This document shows, piece after piece, positions 14,372-22,329 of a stretch of 26,060 nt of DNA. The stretch covers positions 1 through 26,060 of the forward strand of contig DASQFI010000035.1 of the NCBI GenBank assembly GCA_035633215.1. The letters run 5' to 3'. The notes under the pieces were generated by a model. It did no database searches and had not been told where the DNA came from. It worked only from the letters and a program-made list of their open reading frames with translations. The position numbers and the translations under genes are program-made. This stretch comes from DASQFI01 sp035633215 (lineage in GTDB: Bacteria > Acidobacteriota > Vicinamibacteria > Vicinamibacterales > SCN-69-37). How positions within the stretch are numbered: the stretch's first letter is position 1; every line of letters starts with the position of its first letter.

Positions 14372-16636
14372 ATGCCCCGGACGACGGGCCGTTCCGGCCC
14401 TTTGTTCCCCGTTCTCTTCCGTTTCGTCGCCATTCTCGTGTTCACGCTTGTCGTCGCTGCACCCGCCGCGGCGGAGCCCGTGCGCGGCCGCGTGCTCGAC
14501 CCCCACGCCCGCCCCGTCGCCGGCGCCGACGTCCTGATCCTTCGCGGCAGCCAGGTCGTCGCGACGACCCGGACGCTCGCCGACGGGCGGTTTGGTCCGA
14601 TCTCGATCGCCACTGGCGACTACGAGATCGTCGCCGCGGCGCCCGGACTTCGCAGTCGCGCGATGCCTGTCGCGGTGAAGGCCGGCGGTACGGTCGAGAT
14701 CGATCTCACGCTTGCCGTCACCGCGGTGCACGAATCGGTTCTCGTATCGGCGGCGCAGGTCGACCAGCCGCTCACTCGCGCGACCGACAGCGTGACGGTG
14801 ATCACGCGCGCGGAGATCGAAACGCGGCAGATCGAATCGGTCGCCGACGCGCTGCGTGTCCTACCGGGCCTCGCGGTGCTCGCCTCGGGCGGCCGCGGCG
14901 CGGTGACGTCCCTGTTCCCGCGCGGCGGCGAATCCGACTACACCCTCGTGCTCGTCGACGGCGTCGCGCAGAACGCGTTCGGCGGCTCGATGGACTTCGC
15001 GCATCTCAGCACGGGCGAGATCGAGCGCATCGAAGTCGTGCGCGGACCGCAAAGCGCGTTGTACGGCGGCGGCGCGATCGGCGCGATCGTCCACCTCATC
15101 ACGCAGCATGGCGGTCCGCAGCGAGTCGGCGGGTCGTTCGAAGCCGGCGGCGAGTCGACGCAGCGCGCGACGGCGTTCACCACGGGCAGCCATCACGCCT
15201 GGCGATGGGGTCTGTCCCTCGATGGGTTGAGGACCGACGGCGACACGCGCGTCCTTGCCGGCGCTGACGGGCGCGTCTCGAACGCCGACTACACGCGCGC
15301 GAGCGGCGCCGGCAGCCTCAGCTGGTCGGACGCCCCAACGCGGCACGTGCGCGTGGACGCGCGGATCGGCCGCTCGGAACGCGGGTTTCCCGGCCCGTAC
15401 GGATCCGATCCGATGGACCGCTATGACGGCGTGGACCTGATCTCGCGCGGCATCACGCAGTTCAGATCCGTGGCCGGCACGGCGGCATTTCGTGCCGGGA
15501 GCATCACTCATCGCGCCCGCGCCACGTGGAGCGGCGCGGAAAGCGATTTCATCAGTCCATTCGGCGGGTCCGACGACCGCACGCGACGGGTCACCGGACG
15601 ATACCAGGCGGACGCGGCCGCCGGCCGGATCGATCTGTCCGCGGGCTGGGAGGTCCTCCACGAGCGCGCCGAGAACACCTTCATCTTCGGCGAACAGGCA
15701 CAAGCCGTCCCGGTCAGCCGATCGATCTCAGGCTGGTTCGTCGAGGGCCGGCCGGCACTTGGGCCGCGGGCGTTCCTCACGGCGGGCGCGCGCGTCGAGC
15801 GCATCGAGCGCACGGCCCTCGAAGGCGACCGGCACGCGCCCCGGCCCGCGTTCGAAGCCGACGTCGTGTGGTCGGTCAATCCGAAGGTCTCGTTCGCGTG
15901 GTTCCTGACCCTGCCCGAAGGCGGGACGTGGACGAAGATTCGCGCGGGCGCCGGCACCGGGATCAAGCCGCCGACGGCGTTCGAGATCGCGTACACGGAC
16001 AACCCCGGCCTCAAGCCGGAACGCAGCCGAAGCTTCGACCTCGGCATCGAACACGGTCTCGCGGGGTCAACGGTGATTCTCGATGCGACCTGGTTCGCGA
16101 ACCGCTACGACGAGCTTATCGTCGTGGTGGGCGGCGAGTACGCGGGCGCAAGCCGGTATCGGACGGACAACATCGCGAATGCCCGGGCGCGCGGACTCGA
16201 GCTCGGCGCCCGCGTGCGTCCGACGGAGACAGTGTCCATCCGCGGCGCGTGGACGATTCTCGACACCAGGATCCTTGGCGTCGATGGCGCCGAATCGGAA
16301 GCGCCGCCGCCGTACCGGCTCGGCGACGAGCTCGTTCGCCGACCGCGTCATCAGGCGTCGCTCGAGGTCGGCTGGTCCCACTCGCGGGCAGCGGCCTTTG
16401 CGCTGATCACCGGCCGAGGCGAAACGAGAGACCTCGAACCCAACTTCGCGACCGAAGTCTTCGACAACGAAGGCTACGTTGCGGTCGAGCTCGGCGGCAG
16501 CGTGCGCCTCGCCCGCCAGCTCGAGCTTTTCGGACGCGTGACGAACCTGTTCGATCGCAGTTACGAGGAAGTCTTCGGCTTTCCGGCGCAGGGCCGATCG
16601 GCGCTGGTGGGGGTTCGTGTTACTGGAAGCCGCTGA
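14372..16636 (+). CDS. btuB: TonB-dependent cobalamin receptor, BtuB-like, with N-terminal carboxypeptidase-regulatory domain
   Basis: A 754-residue outer-membrane receptor. Residues 1-34 form a signal peptide (VVAAPAAA). Residues 36-110 form a carboxypeptidase-regulatory-like beta domain (VRGRVLDPHARPVAGADVLI). The plug covers about 125-240 (DSVTVITRAEIE ... VEVVRGPQSALYGGGAIGA-type end), and the rest is the 22-strand barrel. The tail RSYEEVFGFPAQGRSALVGV is very like that of BtuB, and the B12 riboswitch upstream and btuDCF genes downstream set the substrate. The chain ends VGVRVTGSR, without the usual terminal aromatic residue. The last codons overlap the ATPase gene by 20 nt. Confidence 0.9.
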   Translation: MPRTTGRSGPLFPVLFRFVAILVFTLVVAAPAAAEPVRGRVLDPHARPVAGADVLILRGSQVVATTRTLADGRFGPISIATGDYEIVAAAPGLRSRAMPVAVKAGGTVEIDLTLAVTAVHESVLVSAAQVDQPLTRATDSVTVITRAEIETRQIESVADALRVLPGLAVLASGGRGAVTSLFPRGGESDYTLVLVDGVAQNAFGGSMDFAHLSTGEIERIEVVRGPQSALYGGGAIGAIVHLITQHGGPQRVGGSFEAGGESTQRATAFTTGSHHAWRWGLSLDGLRTDGDTRVLAGADGRVSNADYTRASGAGSLSWSDAPTRHVRVDARIGRSERGFPGPYGSDPMDRYDGVDLISRGITQFRSVAGTAAFRAGSITHRARATWSGAESDFISPFGGSDDRTRRVTGRYQADAAAGRIDLSAGWEVLHERAENTFIFGEQAQAVPVSRSISGWFVEGRPALGPRAFLTAGARVERIERTALEGDRHAPRPAFEADVVWSVNPKVSFAWFLTLPEGGTWTKIRAGAGTGIKPPTAFEIAYTDNPGLKPERSRSFDLGIEHGLAGSTVILDATWFANRYDELIVVVGGEYAGASRYRTDNIANARARGLELGARVRPTETVSIRGAWTILDTRILGVDGAESEAPPPYRLGDELVRRPRHQASLEVGWSHSRAAAFALITGRGETRDLEPNFATEVFDNEGYVAVELGGSVRLARQLELFGRVTNLFDRSYEEVFGFPAQGRSALVGVRVTGSR

Positions 16637-17423
16637 TCTTGTCTTTGCCTATCCGGGCGGTCCGCAGATTCTCGAGGGCGTGTCGTTCGGCGTCGCCGAC
16701 GGCGCGCTCGTGGGCGTCCTCGGACCGAACGGATCGGGCAAGACCACGCTGCTGCACCTGATTGCCAGGTCGCTGCGGCCGACGTCGGGACACGTCCGGC
16801 TTGGCGGCGCGGACGTCTCCTCGCTCCCACGCCGCCTGCTGGCGCGGCGACTGGCGGTCGTGCCGCAGGAGACGGTGCTCGCCTTCGACTACAGCGTCCT
16901 GGAGATCGTTTTGATGGGCCGGTATCCTCACCTCGGCGTGTTCGAGGTGGAGGGGCCCGGGGATCTGTCGGCCGCGATGACCGCACTCGAATCGACGGGC
17001 ACGGCCCAACTGGCGGATCGGCCGTTCCGCACGCTCAGCGGCGGCGAGAAACAGCGCGTGATGATCGCGTCGGCGCTTGCGCAGCTGGATGACAGTGCGG
17101 TGGGCACGACGACGGACGATGCGGCGCCCCTGCTCCTGCTTGACGAACCGACGGCCTCGCTCGATCTGCGGTATCAACTCGAAGTCGCGTCGCTCCTCCG
17201 GCGACTCCACGATCGCCGGCACGTCACGATCCTGCTCACCACGCACGACCTGCGGTTTGCCGCGTCGGTGTGCACACGCGTGATTCTGCTCTCGAAGGGC
17301 CACGTGATCGCCGAGGGGCCGCCCACGGAGGTGTTGACGCCTTCACGGGTCGGCGAGCTCTACGAGATCGATCCTGAAATGGCCTCCGGTGTCATTTCCG
17401 CGGAAATCCGCGGCTGGACATGA
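16617..17423 (+). CDS. btuD: Cobalamin ABC transporter ATPase (BtuD-like)
   Basis: A 268-residue ABC ATPase. Walker A is GPNGSGKTT (36-44), the Q-loop Gln is 84, the signature LSGGEKQ is at 140-146, Walker B is LLLLDEPTAS (172-181) and the switch His210 is in TTHD. It matches the FecE/BtuD type that couples to FecCD permeases. A stretch of about 13 residues (DDSAVGTTTDDAA) is inserted between signature and Walker B. The GTG start at 16617 lies inside the end of btuB (20-nt overlap), and its stop overlaps the permease start by ATGA, so the genes are translationally coupled. Confidence 0.92.
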   Translation: MLLEAADLVFAYPGGPQILEGVSFGVADGALVGVLGPNGSGKTTLLHLIARSLRPTSGHVRLGGADVSSLPRRLLARRLAVVPQETVLAFDYSVLEIVLMGRYPHLGVFEVEGPGDLSAAMTALESTGTAQLADRPFRTLSGGEKQRVMIASALAQLDDSAVGTTTDDAAPLLLLDEPTASLDLRYQLEVASLLRRLHDRRHVTILLTTHDLRFAASVCTRVILLSKGHVIAEGPPTEVLTPSRVGELYEIDPEMASGVISAEIRGWT

Positions 17424-18433
17424 CACTCCACAAGACCGCTTCCCCGCTCCGGCGCGGGCTTCCGATCGTTGCGCTCTGCTTCGTGACGATGGTCGCGGCG
17501 GTCCTGGCGGCGCCGTTCATCGGCTCGACGCCCATCCGCGCACGCGAAGTATTCAGTCCGACGGTCGCGTTTGCCGACAACGTGGACGCGCAGATCTTTT
17601 TCATCGCGCGGCTCCCGCGCGCCCTGGCGGCGGCGCTGGTCGGCGGCGCGCTCGCGGCGGCCGGTGTCGTGTTCCAGGGCCTGCTGCGCAACCCGCTGGC
17701 CACGCCCTACACCCTCGGGGTCTCGGCGGGCGCGGCGCTGGGTGCGATGCTCGCGATCACATTCGGCGCCAGCTGGCCGGTGGTGGGCAGCGTCGAGCTC
17801 GCGAGCCTGACGGGCGCGCTCGTCGCGGTGTTCGTCGTCTACCTCCTCGCCACCGCGCGACAGCAGGGCCTGTCGTCGACGGTGCTCCTGCTCGCGGGCG
17901 TGACCCTCAACGCCTTTTTCTCGGCGCTGATCCTGTTCGTGCAATACGCGAGCGACTATGCGCAGATCTTCCGCGCGCTGCGGTGGCTGATGGGCGATCT
18001 CGACGTCGTCAGCTACCGGCCCATCCTGTCGGCGCTGCCGCTCGTCGCGATCGCCTTCGCGGGGTTCGCGTTCCTGGCGCGCCCGCTCAACCTGCTGGCG
18101 CTTGGCGCGGACGCCGCCGGCACGCGCGGCGTCGATATCGAACGCGCCCAGCGAATCGCGTTCCTCGGCGGGTCGCTCGCCACCGGCGCGGCGGTCTCGG
18201 TCGGCGGGCCCATCGGCTTCGTCGGCATCATCGTCCCCCACCTCGTCCGGCTCGTCGTCGGCGCCGATCATCGGCTGGTGCTCCCGGCGTCGACGTTCTT
18301 CGGCGCGGCGTTTCTCGTCGTCTGCGACATGATCGCGCGAACGGTCATCGCGCCGATTGAGCTACCGGTGGGGGTGGTGACGGCGGTGATTGGGGGGCCC
18401 TTTTTCTTGTGGTTGTTGCTGGGGAAGCGATGA
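17420..18433 (+). CDS. btuC: Cobalamin ABC transporter permease, FecCD family (BtuC-like)
   Basis: A 337-residue inner-membrane permease with about ten hydrophobic segments. The FecCD pattern is clear: FIARLPRALAAALVGGALAA near residue 55, FQGLLRNPLATPYTLGVSAG (near 85), and GGPIGFVGIIVPHLVRLVVG followed by DHRLVLPAS near 260. It pairs with the ATPase before it and the binding protein after it; both junctions are ATGA overlaps. Confidence 0.92.
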   Translation: MTLHKTASPLRRGLPIVALCFVTMVAAVLAAPFIGSTPIRAREVFSPTVAFADNVDAQIFFIARLPRALAAALVGGALAAAGVVFQGLLRNPLATPYTLGVSAGAALGAMLAITFGASWPVVGSVELASLTGALVAVFVVYLLATARQQGLSSTVLLLAGVTLNAFFSALILFVQYASDYAQIFRALRWLMGDLDVVSYRPILSALPLVAIAFAGFAFLARPLNLLALGADAAGTRGVDIERAQRIAFLGGSLATGAAVSVGGPIGFVGIIVPHLVRLVVGADHRLVLPASTFFGAAFLVVCDMIARTVIAPIELPVGVVTAVIGGPFFLWLLLGKR

Positions 18434-19446
18434 AGCTCGTCAGTCGAATCTGTCTGGTCGCGAGTCTCGTTGTGCTCGGCGTCGGTCCGACAGGTACGTC
18501 GGGTACGACAGGTACGCCAGGTCCGTGGAACGAACTTGCGCTGGCCATCTTTCCTTTAAAGATGACAGGCATCAGGTTCCTGGGACCTGACGTACCTGTC
18601 GTACCCGACGTACCTGTCGGACCGACCAGCGCTGTTTACCAGCGGTCGTCTCCTCGTCGCATCATCTCCATCATCCCAGCCGTCACCGAAATGCTCTTCG
18701 CCATGGGCGCGGGCGAGCAAGTCGTCGGCGTGTCGAGTTACGACAGGTATCCGGCGGCGGTCGCGTCGCGGGAGCGTGTGGGCGCACTGCTCGATCCCAA
18801 CGTCGAGCGCATCTTCGCCCTCAAACCCGATCTCGTCGTCGTCTACGGCACGCAGCAGGAACTGATCGCGCGGCTCGATCGAGCTGGCGTGCCGACGTTC
18901 GGCTACCAGCATGCGGGCCTGGCGGACATCACAATCACGATCCGGCGTCTGGGACAGCGAGTCGGCCGCAGCCAGGAAGCCGAACGTCTGGCGGCTCAGA
19001 TCGAACGCAACATCGAGGAAATTCGCCAGCGGGTCAGCGGCCGCCCCCGGCCCAGGACCGCGCTGCTGTTCGATCGCGAATCGGGCACGCTGCGGGGCAT
19101 GTATGCGAGTGCCGGTGTCGGATTCATGCACGACATGCTCGAAGTAGCCGGCGGAGCGGACGCTTTCGCCGATGTCAAGCGCCAGAGCCTTCAGCTCTCG
19201 GCCGAGATGCTGCTCGCACGCGCCCCGGAAGTCATCGTGGAGATCCAGTCGAGCGAAGGCTGGAACGCCGAGAAGATCGAGAGAGAGCGAACCGTGTGGC
19301 AGACGTTGACGTCCGTGCCGGCGGTTCGCACCGGACGGATCCACATTCTCGCCGACGATCGGCTCTCCATCCCCGGACCGCGCGTGGCCGACGCCATTCG
19401 GCTGCTGGCGCGTGTCCTCCATCCCGCGGCGTTCGGCGCTCAATGA
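18430..19446 (+). CDS. btuF: Cobalamin-binding periplasmic protein (BtuF-like) carrying an in-frame palindromic insert
   Basis: A 338-residue substrate-binding protein. Residues 1-17 form a hydrophobic export signal (MKLVSRICLVASLVVLG). Residues 18-66 are encoded by palindromic element B and read as low-complexity triplets (GTSGTTGTPGP ... VPVVPDVPVGP). The class III binding domain then starts at about SSPRRIISIIPAVTEMLFA, with VGVSSYDRYP and LKPDLVVVYG following. The mature domain looks complete, so the protein may be functional with a ~49-residue linker. The usual signal peptidase site is not evident; ALA at residues 37-39 is the nearest motif. ATG 18430 overlaps the btuC stop by ATGA. Confidence 0.88.
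   Translation: MKLVSRICLVASLVVLGVGPTGTSGTTGTPGPWNELALAIFPLKMTGIRFLGPDVPVVPDVPVGPTSAVYQRSSPRRIISIIPAVTEMLFAMGAGEQVVGVSSYDRYPAAVASRERVGALLDPNVERIFALKPDLVVVYGTQQELIARLDRAGVPTFGYQHAGLADITITIRRLGQRVGRSQEAERLAAQIERNIEEIRQRVSGRPRPRTALLFDRESGTLRGMYASAGVGFMHDMLEVAGGADAFADVKRQSLQLSAEMLLARAPEVIVEIQSSEGWNAEKIERERTVWQTLTSVPAVRTGRIHILADDRLSIPGPRVADAIRLLARVLHPAAFGAQ
18481..18626 (+). repeat. Palindromic 9-nt-unit element, copy B, inside btuF
   Basis: A 146-bp element with 44-bp arms (18481-18524 and 18583-18626) that match at 43 of 44 positions, around a 58-bp core. Each arm has four full 9-nt units (GGTCCGACA, GGTACGTCG, GGTACGACA, GGTACGCCA on the left). The core begins GTGGAACGAACTTG and its second half (AAAGATGACAGGCATCAGG, TTCC) matches copies A and C. 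It lies wholly inside btuF, in the same orientation as transcription, and is free of stop codons in that frame. Confidence 0.95.
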
Positions 19447-20120
19447 AAGTGTTGTTGTCCTGGTCGTCAGGCAAAGACTCCGCCTGGACACTGCACGTGC
19501 TTCGCCAGACGCCAGAAATCGAAGTCGCCGCGCTGCTCACCACGTTCAACAGCGCGGTCGATCGTGTGGCCATGCACGCAGTCCGCCGAACGCTGGTCGA
19601 CTCACAAGCGAAGTCCGCGGGTCTGCCGCTTTGGTCGGTGCCGATTCCGTCGCCGTGCCCGAACGAGATCTACGAGGAGCGCATGCGCGAGGCGATGGCG
19701 CGCGCACGCGAAGAGGGCTTCACACACGTGGCGTTCGGCGATCTGTTTCTCGAAGACGTCAGGAGGTATCGCGAAGAGCGTCTTTCGGGGACGGGCCTCG
19801 ACCCGCTGTTTCCGCTCTGGAACAGACCGACGACGTCGCTCGCGCGGGAAATGCTGGCCGCCGGCCTCAGCGCAATCTTGACCTGCGTCGACCCAAAACA
19901 GCTCGACCGGCGATTCGCCGGTCGAGTCTATGACGCATCTCTGCTGTCCGAGCTGCCGCAGTCCGTCGATCCATGCGGCGAGCGCGGCGAGTTTCACACG
20001 TTCTGTTACTCGGGACCGATGTTCCGAGATCCGATCCCCATTCACACCGGCGAGGTCGTCGACCGAGACGGCTTCGTGTTTGCCGACGTCCGGCTGAGCT
20101 CCGCTACGGCCTCACCGTGA
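19443..20120 (+). CDS. DUF71/COG2102 PP-loop ATP-pyrophosphatase (diphthine-ammonia-ligase-like, B12-linked)
   Basis: A 225-residue PP-loop enzyme. The N-terminal SSGKDS (8-13) is the ATP-binding PP-loop; FGDLFLEDVRRYRE and the GERGEFHTFCYSGPMF stretch are those of the DUF71/COG2102 family. In archaea and eukaryotes this family makes diphthamide (Dph6). Bacteria lack diphthamide, and a published comparative-genomics study of DUF71 predicted a B12-salvage role for a bacterial subgroup. Its place at the end of a riboswitch-controlled B12 uptake operon, with an ATGA overlap to btuF, fits that subgroup. The exact reaction is unknown. Its 3' end overlaps the convergent SH3 gene by 17 nt. Confidence 0.85.
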   Translation: MKVLLSWSSGKDSAWTLHVLRQTPEIEVAALLTTFNSAVDRVAMHAVRRTLVDSQAKSAGLPLWSVPIPSPCPNEIYEERMREAMARAREEGFTHVAFGDLFLEDVRRYREERLSGTGLDPLFPLWNRPTTSLAREMLAAGLSAILTCVDPKQLDRRFAGRVYDASLLSELPQSVDPCGERGEFHTFCYSGPMFRDPIPIHTGEVVDRDGFVFADVRLSSATASP

Positions 20121-21150
20121 ACGCCCAGACCGCCGCGAACAACCTGCCCTCTCCCGCCTGCGAGAGCACGGTCGCGCCCGGCAGCTTCTTGCGTTCAGTG
20201 AGGCGCAGCACCACGGCGTAGTCGCCGGGCGCCAGATCACTGGACGGCTGGATGCGGGCAGCGCCGCGGCCCATGACCTCAACCGTCGACCGCACCACGT
20301 CCTGCTTCCATTCGCGCGTCAGGTCCCATTCGGCGCCGGGCCGGGCCGCCTCGTCGGCGCGCCCTCTCGCCGCCCCGACGAACCGGCCGTTCGACGCGGT
20401 TGATGACAGTCGCACGATCACGGGAATCACGTCGTCGGGGCTCACCCCGGGGATGTCCTTGTACTGAACCGCGAAGGTGGGCCGCAGCTCGTCGACCATC
20501 CGCGGCGCTGCCGGGTCGATCGTCCAGACGTAGGTGATCGGTGTGGATCCGCTGGCGGCGATGCCTGAGCCGTCTCCAGCCACCGTCTTGGCAAATTCCG
20601 GGATCGAGTCCAGTCGTTCGAGCATCCGGCTCACTCGCGCGGAGGATGACGGCAGGAACGTCGCCCCGCCGGCCGACTGGTAGGCGACGCCCATCCCGTC
20701 GCGGCTCACCGGCGCGATCATGGGAGCGGCTGTCGCGCCGATGGGCCTCGCGACAGGCTCCGAGACCGCCAGAATCGGGGCCGGAGGCACGACCACCGGC
20801 GCGGAGCTCCTTGACGGAGTGGCAGGAGCGGCCGTCACCGCCGCTGCGGGCGACGGCGCAGCTGTCGACGTCGGAACCACTCGCGAGACCTTTTTCGAAA
20901 TGAACGCGGTCGCCTTCGCGTTCCGGGCCGCTCCGCCGACGGGCAGCTGAACGCGATACCAATCCCCCTGCACCGCTCGCAGCTGGAGGATCGTGCCGGC
21001 GCCAACCCGGGCGATGACGGGACTCGTGTTGTTGGGCGCCGATCGAACGTTGGCGCGCGCGGCGGTCACGCGCACGGTGCCCGCGCTCTGCGCGTAGGCC
21101 GTGCCGGCCGTCAGGAGAACTGCGATGAGGGAAGCTGTGAGTCGATTCAT
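20104..21150 (-). CDS. Exported bacterial SH3-domain protein
   Basis: A 348-residue exported protein of unknown function. Residues 1-20 form a signal peptide (TAGTAYA). Residues 25-90 form a bacterial SH3 (SH3b) domain: VRVTAARANVRSAP ... VIARVGAGTILQLRAVQGDW then YRVQL. Residues 90-150 form an Ala/Pro/Thr/Ser-rich linker. The C-terminal ~150 residues form a beta-rich domain ending GRLFAAVWAFTVRP. SH3b domains often bind cell-wall peptides. ATG 21150 is chosen for the signal peptide; an ATG at 21174 is also in frame, and the longer frame to 21558 runs through element C. The gene at 21344-22293 is a paralogue with the same layout. Confidence 0.75.
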   Translation of the reverse strand: MNRLTASLIAVLLTAGTAYAQSAGTVRVTAARANVRSAPNNTSPVIARVGAGTILQLRAVQGDWYRVQLPVGGAARNAKATAFISKKVSRVVPTSTAAPSPAAAVTAAPATPSRSSAPVVVPPAPILAVSEPVARPIGATAAPMIAPVSRDGMGVAYQSAGGATFLPSSSARVSRMLERLDSIPEFAKTVAGDGSGIAASGSTPITYVWTIDPAAPRMVDELRPTFAVQYKDIPGVSPDDVIPVIVRLSSTASNGRFVGAARGRADEAARPGAEWDLTREWKQDVVRSTVEVMGRGAARIQPSSDLAPGDYAVVLRLTERKKLPGATVLSQAGEGRLFAAVWAFTVRP

Positions 21151-21195
21151 GGCTGTCTTATCGGTACGACTCATAGCACATATAGTCCGAAAACC

Positions 21196-21318
21196 GCGTG
21201 TCGGTACGGCGGGTACGACGGGTCCGTAGAACGAGCTGACGATTGTCTTCTGAGAAAGATGACGAGCATCAGGTTCCAGGGACCCGCCGTACCCGCCGTA
21301 CCCGCCGTACCGACACGC
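21196..21318 (+). repeat. Palindromic 9-nt-unit element, copy C
   Basis: A 123-bp element with left arm 21196-21225 (30 bp) and right arm 21280-21318 (39 bp). The arms match apart from one base and one extra 9-nt unit (GTACCCGCC) on the right. The core is shorter (54 bp) and more diverged on its left half, but AAAGATGACGAGCATCAGG + TTCC is kept. It lies between the two SH3-domain paralogues, antisense to their transcription. Confidence 0.92.
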
Positions 21319-21343
21319 GACCCAACGTCCCGACGCGTACCCT

Positions 21344-22293
21344 TTACTTAATTTTGAACGTCCAGGCGGCGTTGAAGACGACGCCCACTCCCTCGTCGCC
21401 GAGGAGCTCGCGGCCCGAATAGCCGTGGGCAAAGGCGGGGCGGAGGACGATGGCGTAGTCGCCGGGGGTGAGGGCCGCGCGAGGGCGCAGTTGCACGATC
21501 CCCGGCCCGCGGCCCTCGATCGCTGACGGCACGACGTCCTGGTTGAGGTCTCGCGCAATTACCCAGTCCGTCGCGTCGCGCGATCGGGCGTCGGCGCGTC
21601 CGCCCGCCATCGCTGCGACGCGCCAGTCCTGACCGGCCGGCACCAGCCGGACCAATGACGGAAGGAAGTCGTTGGGATTGAGGTTCGGCAACTCGGTATA
21701 GACCACGAAGAAGCTCGGCCGACCGGCCGGCAGGGTCACCGGCAACCGCCAGGAGCGACCCCCCAGACCCAGGTCACCACCGATTCGGCGGCCGTCGTCA
21801 GACCCTGATCGCCCTGGAATACCGCCGCTGACGCAGCCTCGGAAAGTGACGCCGCGCGAACCGGCAGGGCGACGGCACGGACGGGCGACGCGGGCAACCA
21901 GGTGCTTCGCCCGGCGATGTCCACCCCGATCTTTACTCCGGCGCCGGTCTGCGGCCGGCTCATCTGACGTGCCAATGGCATAGCGGTCGCGGCCTCGGGT
22001 CCGGTGAGGTGGACCGCGACTTTGCGCGAGAGGTAAGCGGGCACGCGAGCGCCTCGGAGGCGCGGGTCGGGCGGCAACAGGATGCGAAACCAGTCCCCCT
22101 GTACCGCCGTGAGCTCGAAGACGGCGCCTGCCGCCACCTGATCGAGCACGGGAGCGGACTCGGACGCTTCTGATCTGATGTTGGCCCGGGCCGCGGTGAC
22201 GCGGACGACGCCGAGTTCTTGCGTGCTGGCCGCTGCGCACCCGATCGCGATTCCGACGATGGCCGTGAGGCGAATAACGAACGGCGGTCGCAT
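21344..22293 (-). pseudogene. Frameshifted paralogue of the SH3-domain exported protein
   Basis: Start ATG 22293 gives a signal peptide (IAIGCAAAS, weakly lipobox-like) and an SH3b domain (VRVTAARANIRSEA ... LTAVQGDWFRILLP). The frame ends at 21736 soon after VVTWVWG. A second frame continues the homology from the same spot (RSWRLPVTLPAGRPSFFVVY) to the TAA at 21344, finishing FNAAWTFKIK, like the neighbour's FAAVWAFTVRP. The switch falls at a run of six G on the minus strand (21764-21759); one extra G restores a single 316-residue frame. It may be a true decay mutation, slippage or a base-calling error. Confidence 0.8.
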
Positions 22294-22302
22294 GCGTGTC
22301 TT

Positions 22303-22326
22303 AAAGGCTCAAAGCCTCAAAGCACG
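22303..22326. repeat. Short octamer repeat in the gap between mqnD and the SH3 pseudogene
   Basis: Three 8-nt units follow one another: AAAGGCTC, AAAGCCTC, AAAGCACG. They fill most of the 36-bp gap before the mqnD stop codon. The pattern is the same kind as the heptad arrays elsewhere in the window. Confidence 0.5.
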
Positions 22327-22329
22327 TCC

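Noticed and set aside
21151..21558. Longer start for the SH3-domain gene at 21558
   Set aside because: The extra region reads through element C and the neighbouring pseudogene's end; a signal peptide starts at 21150.
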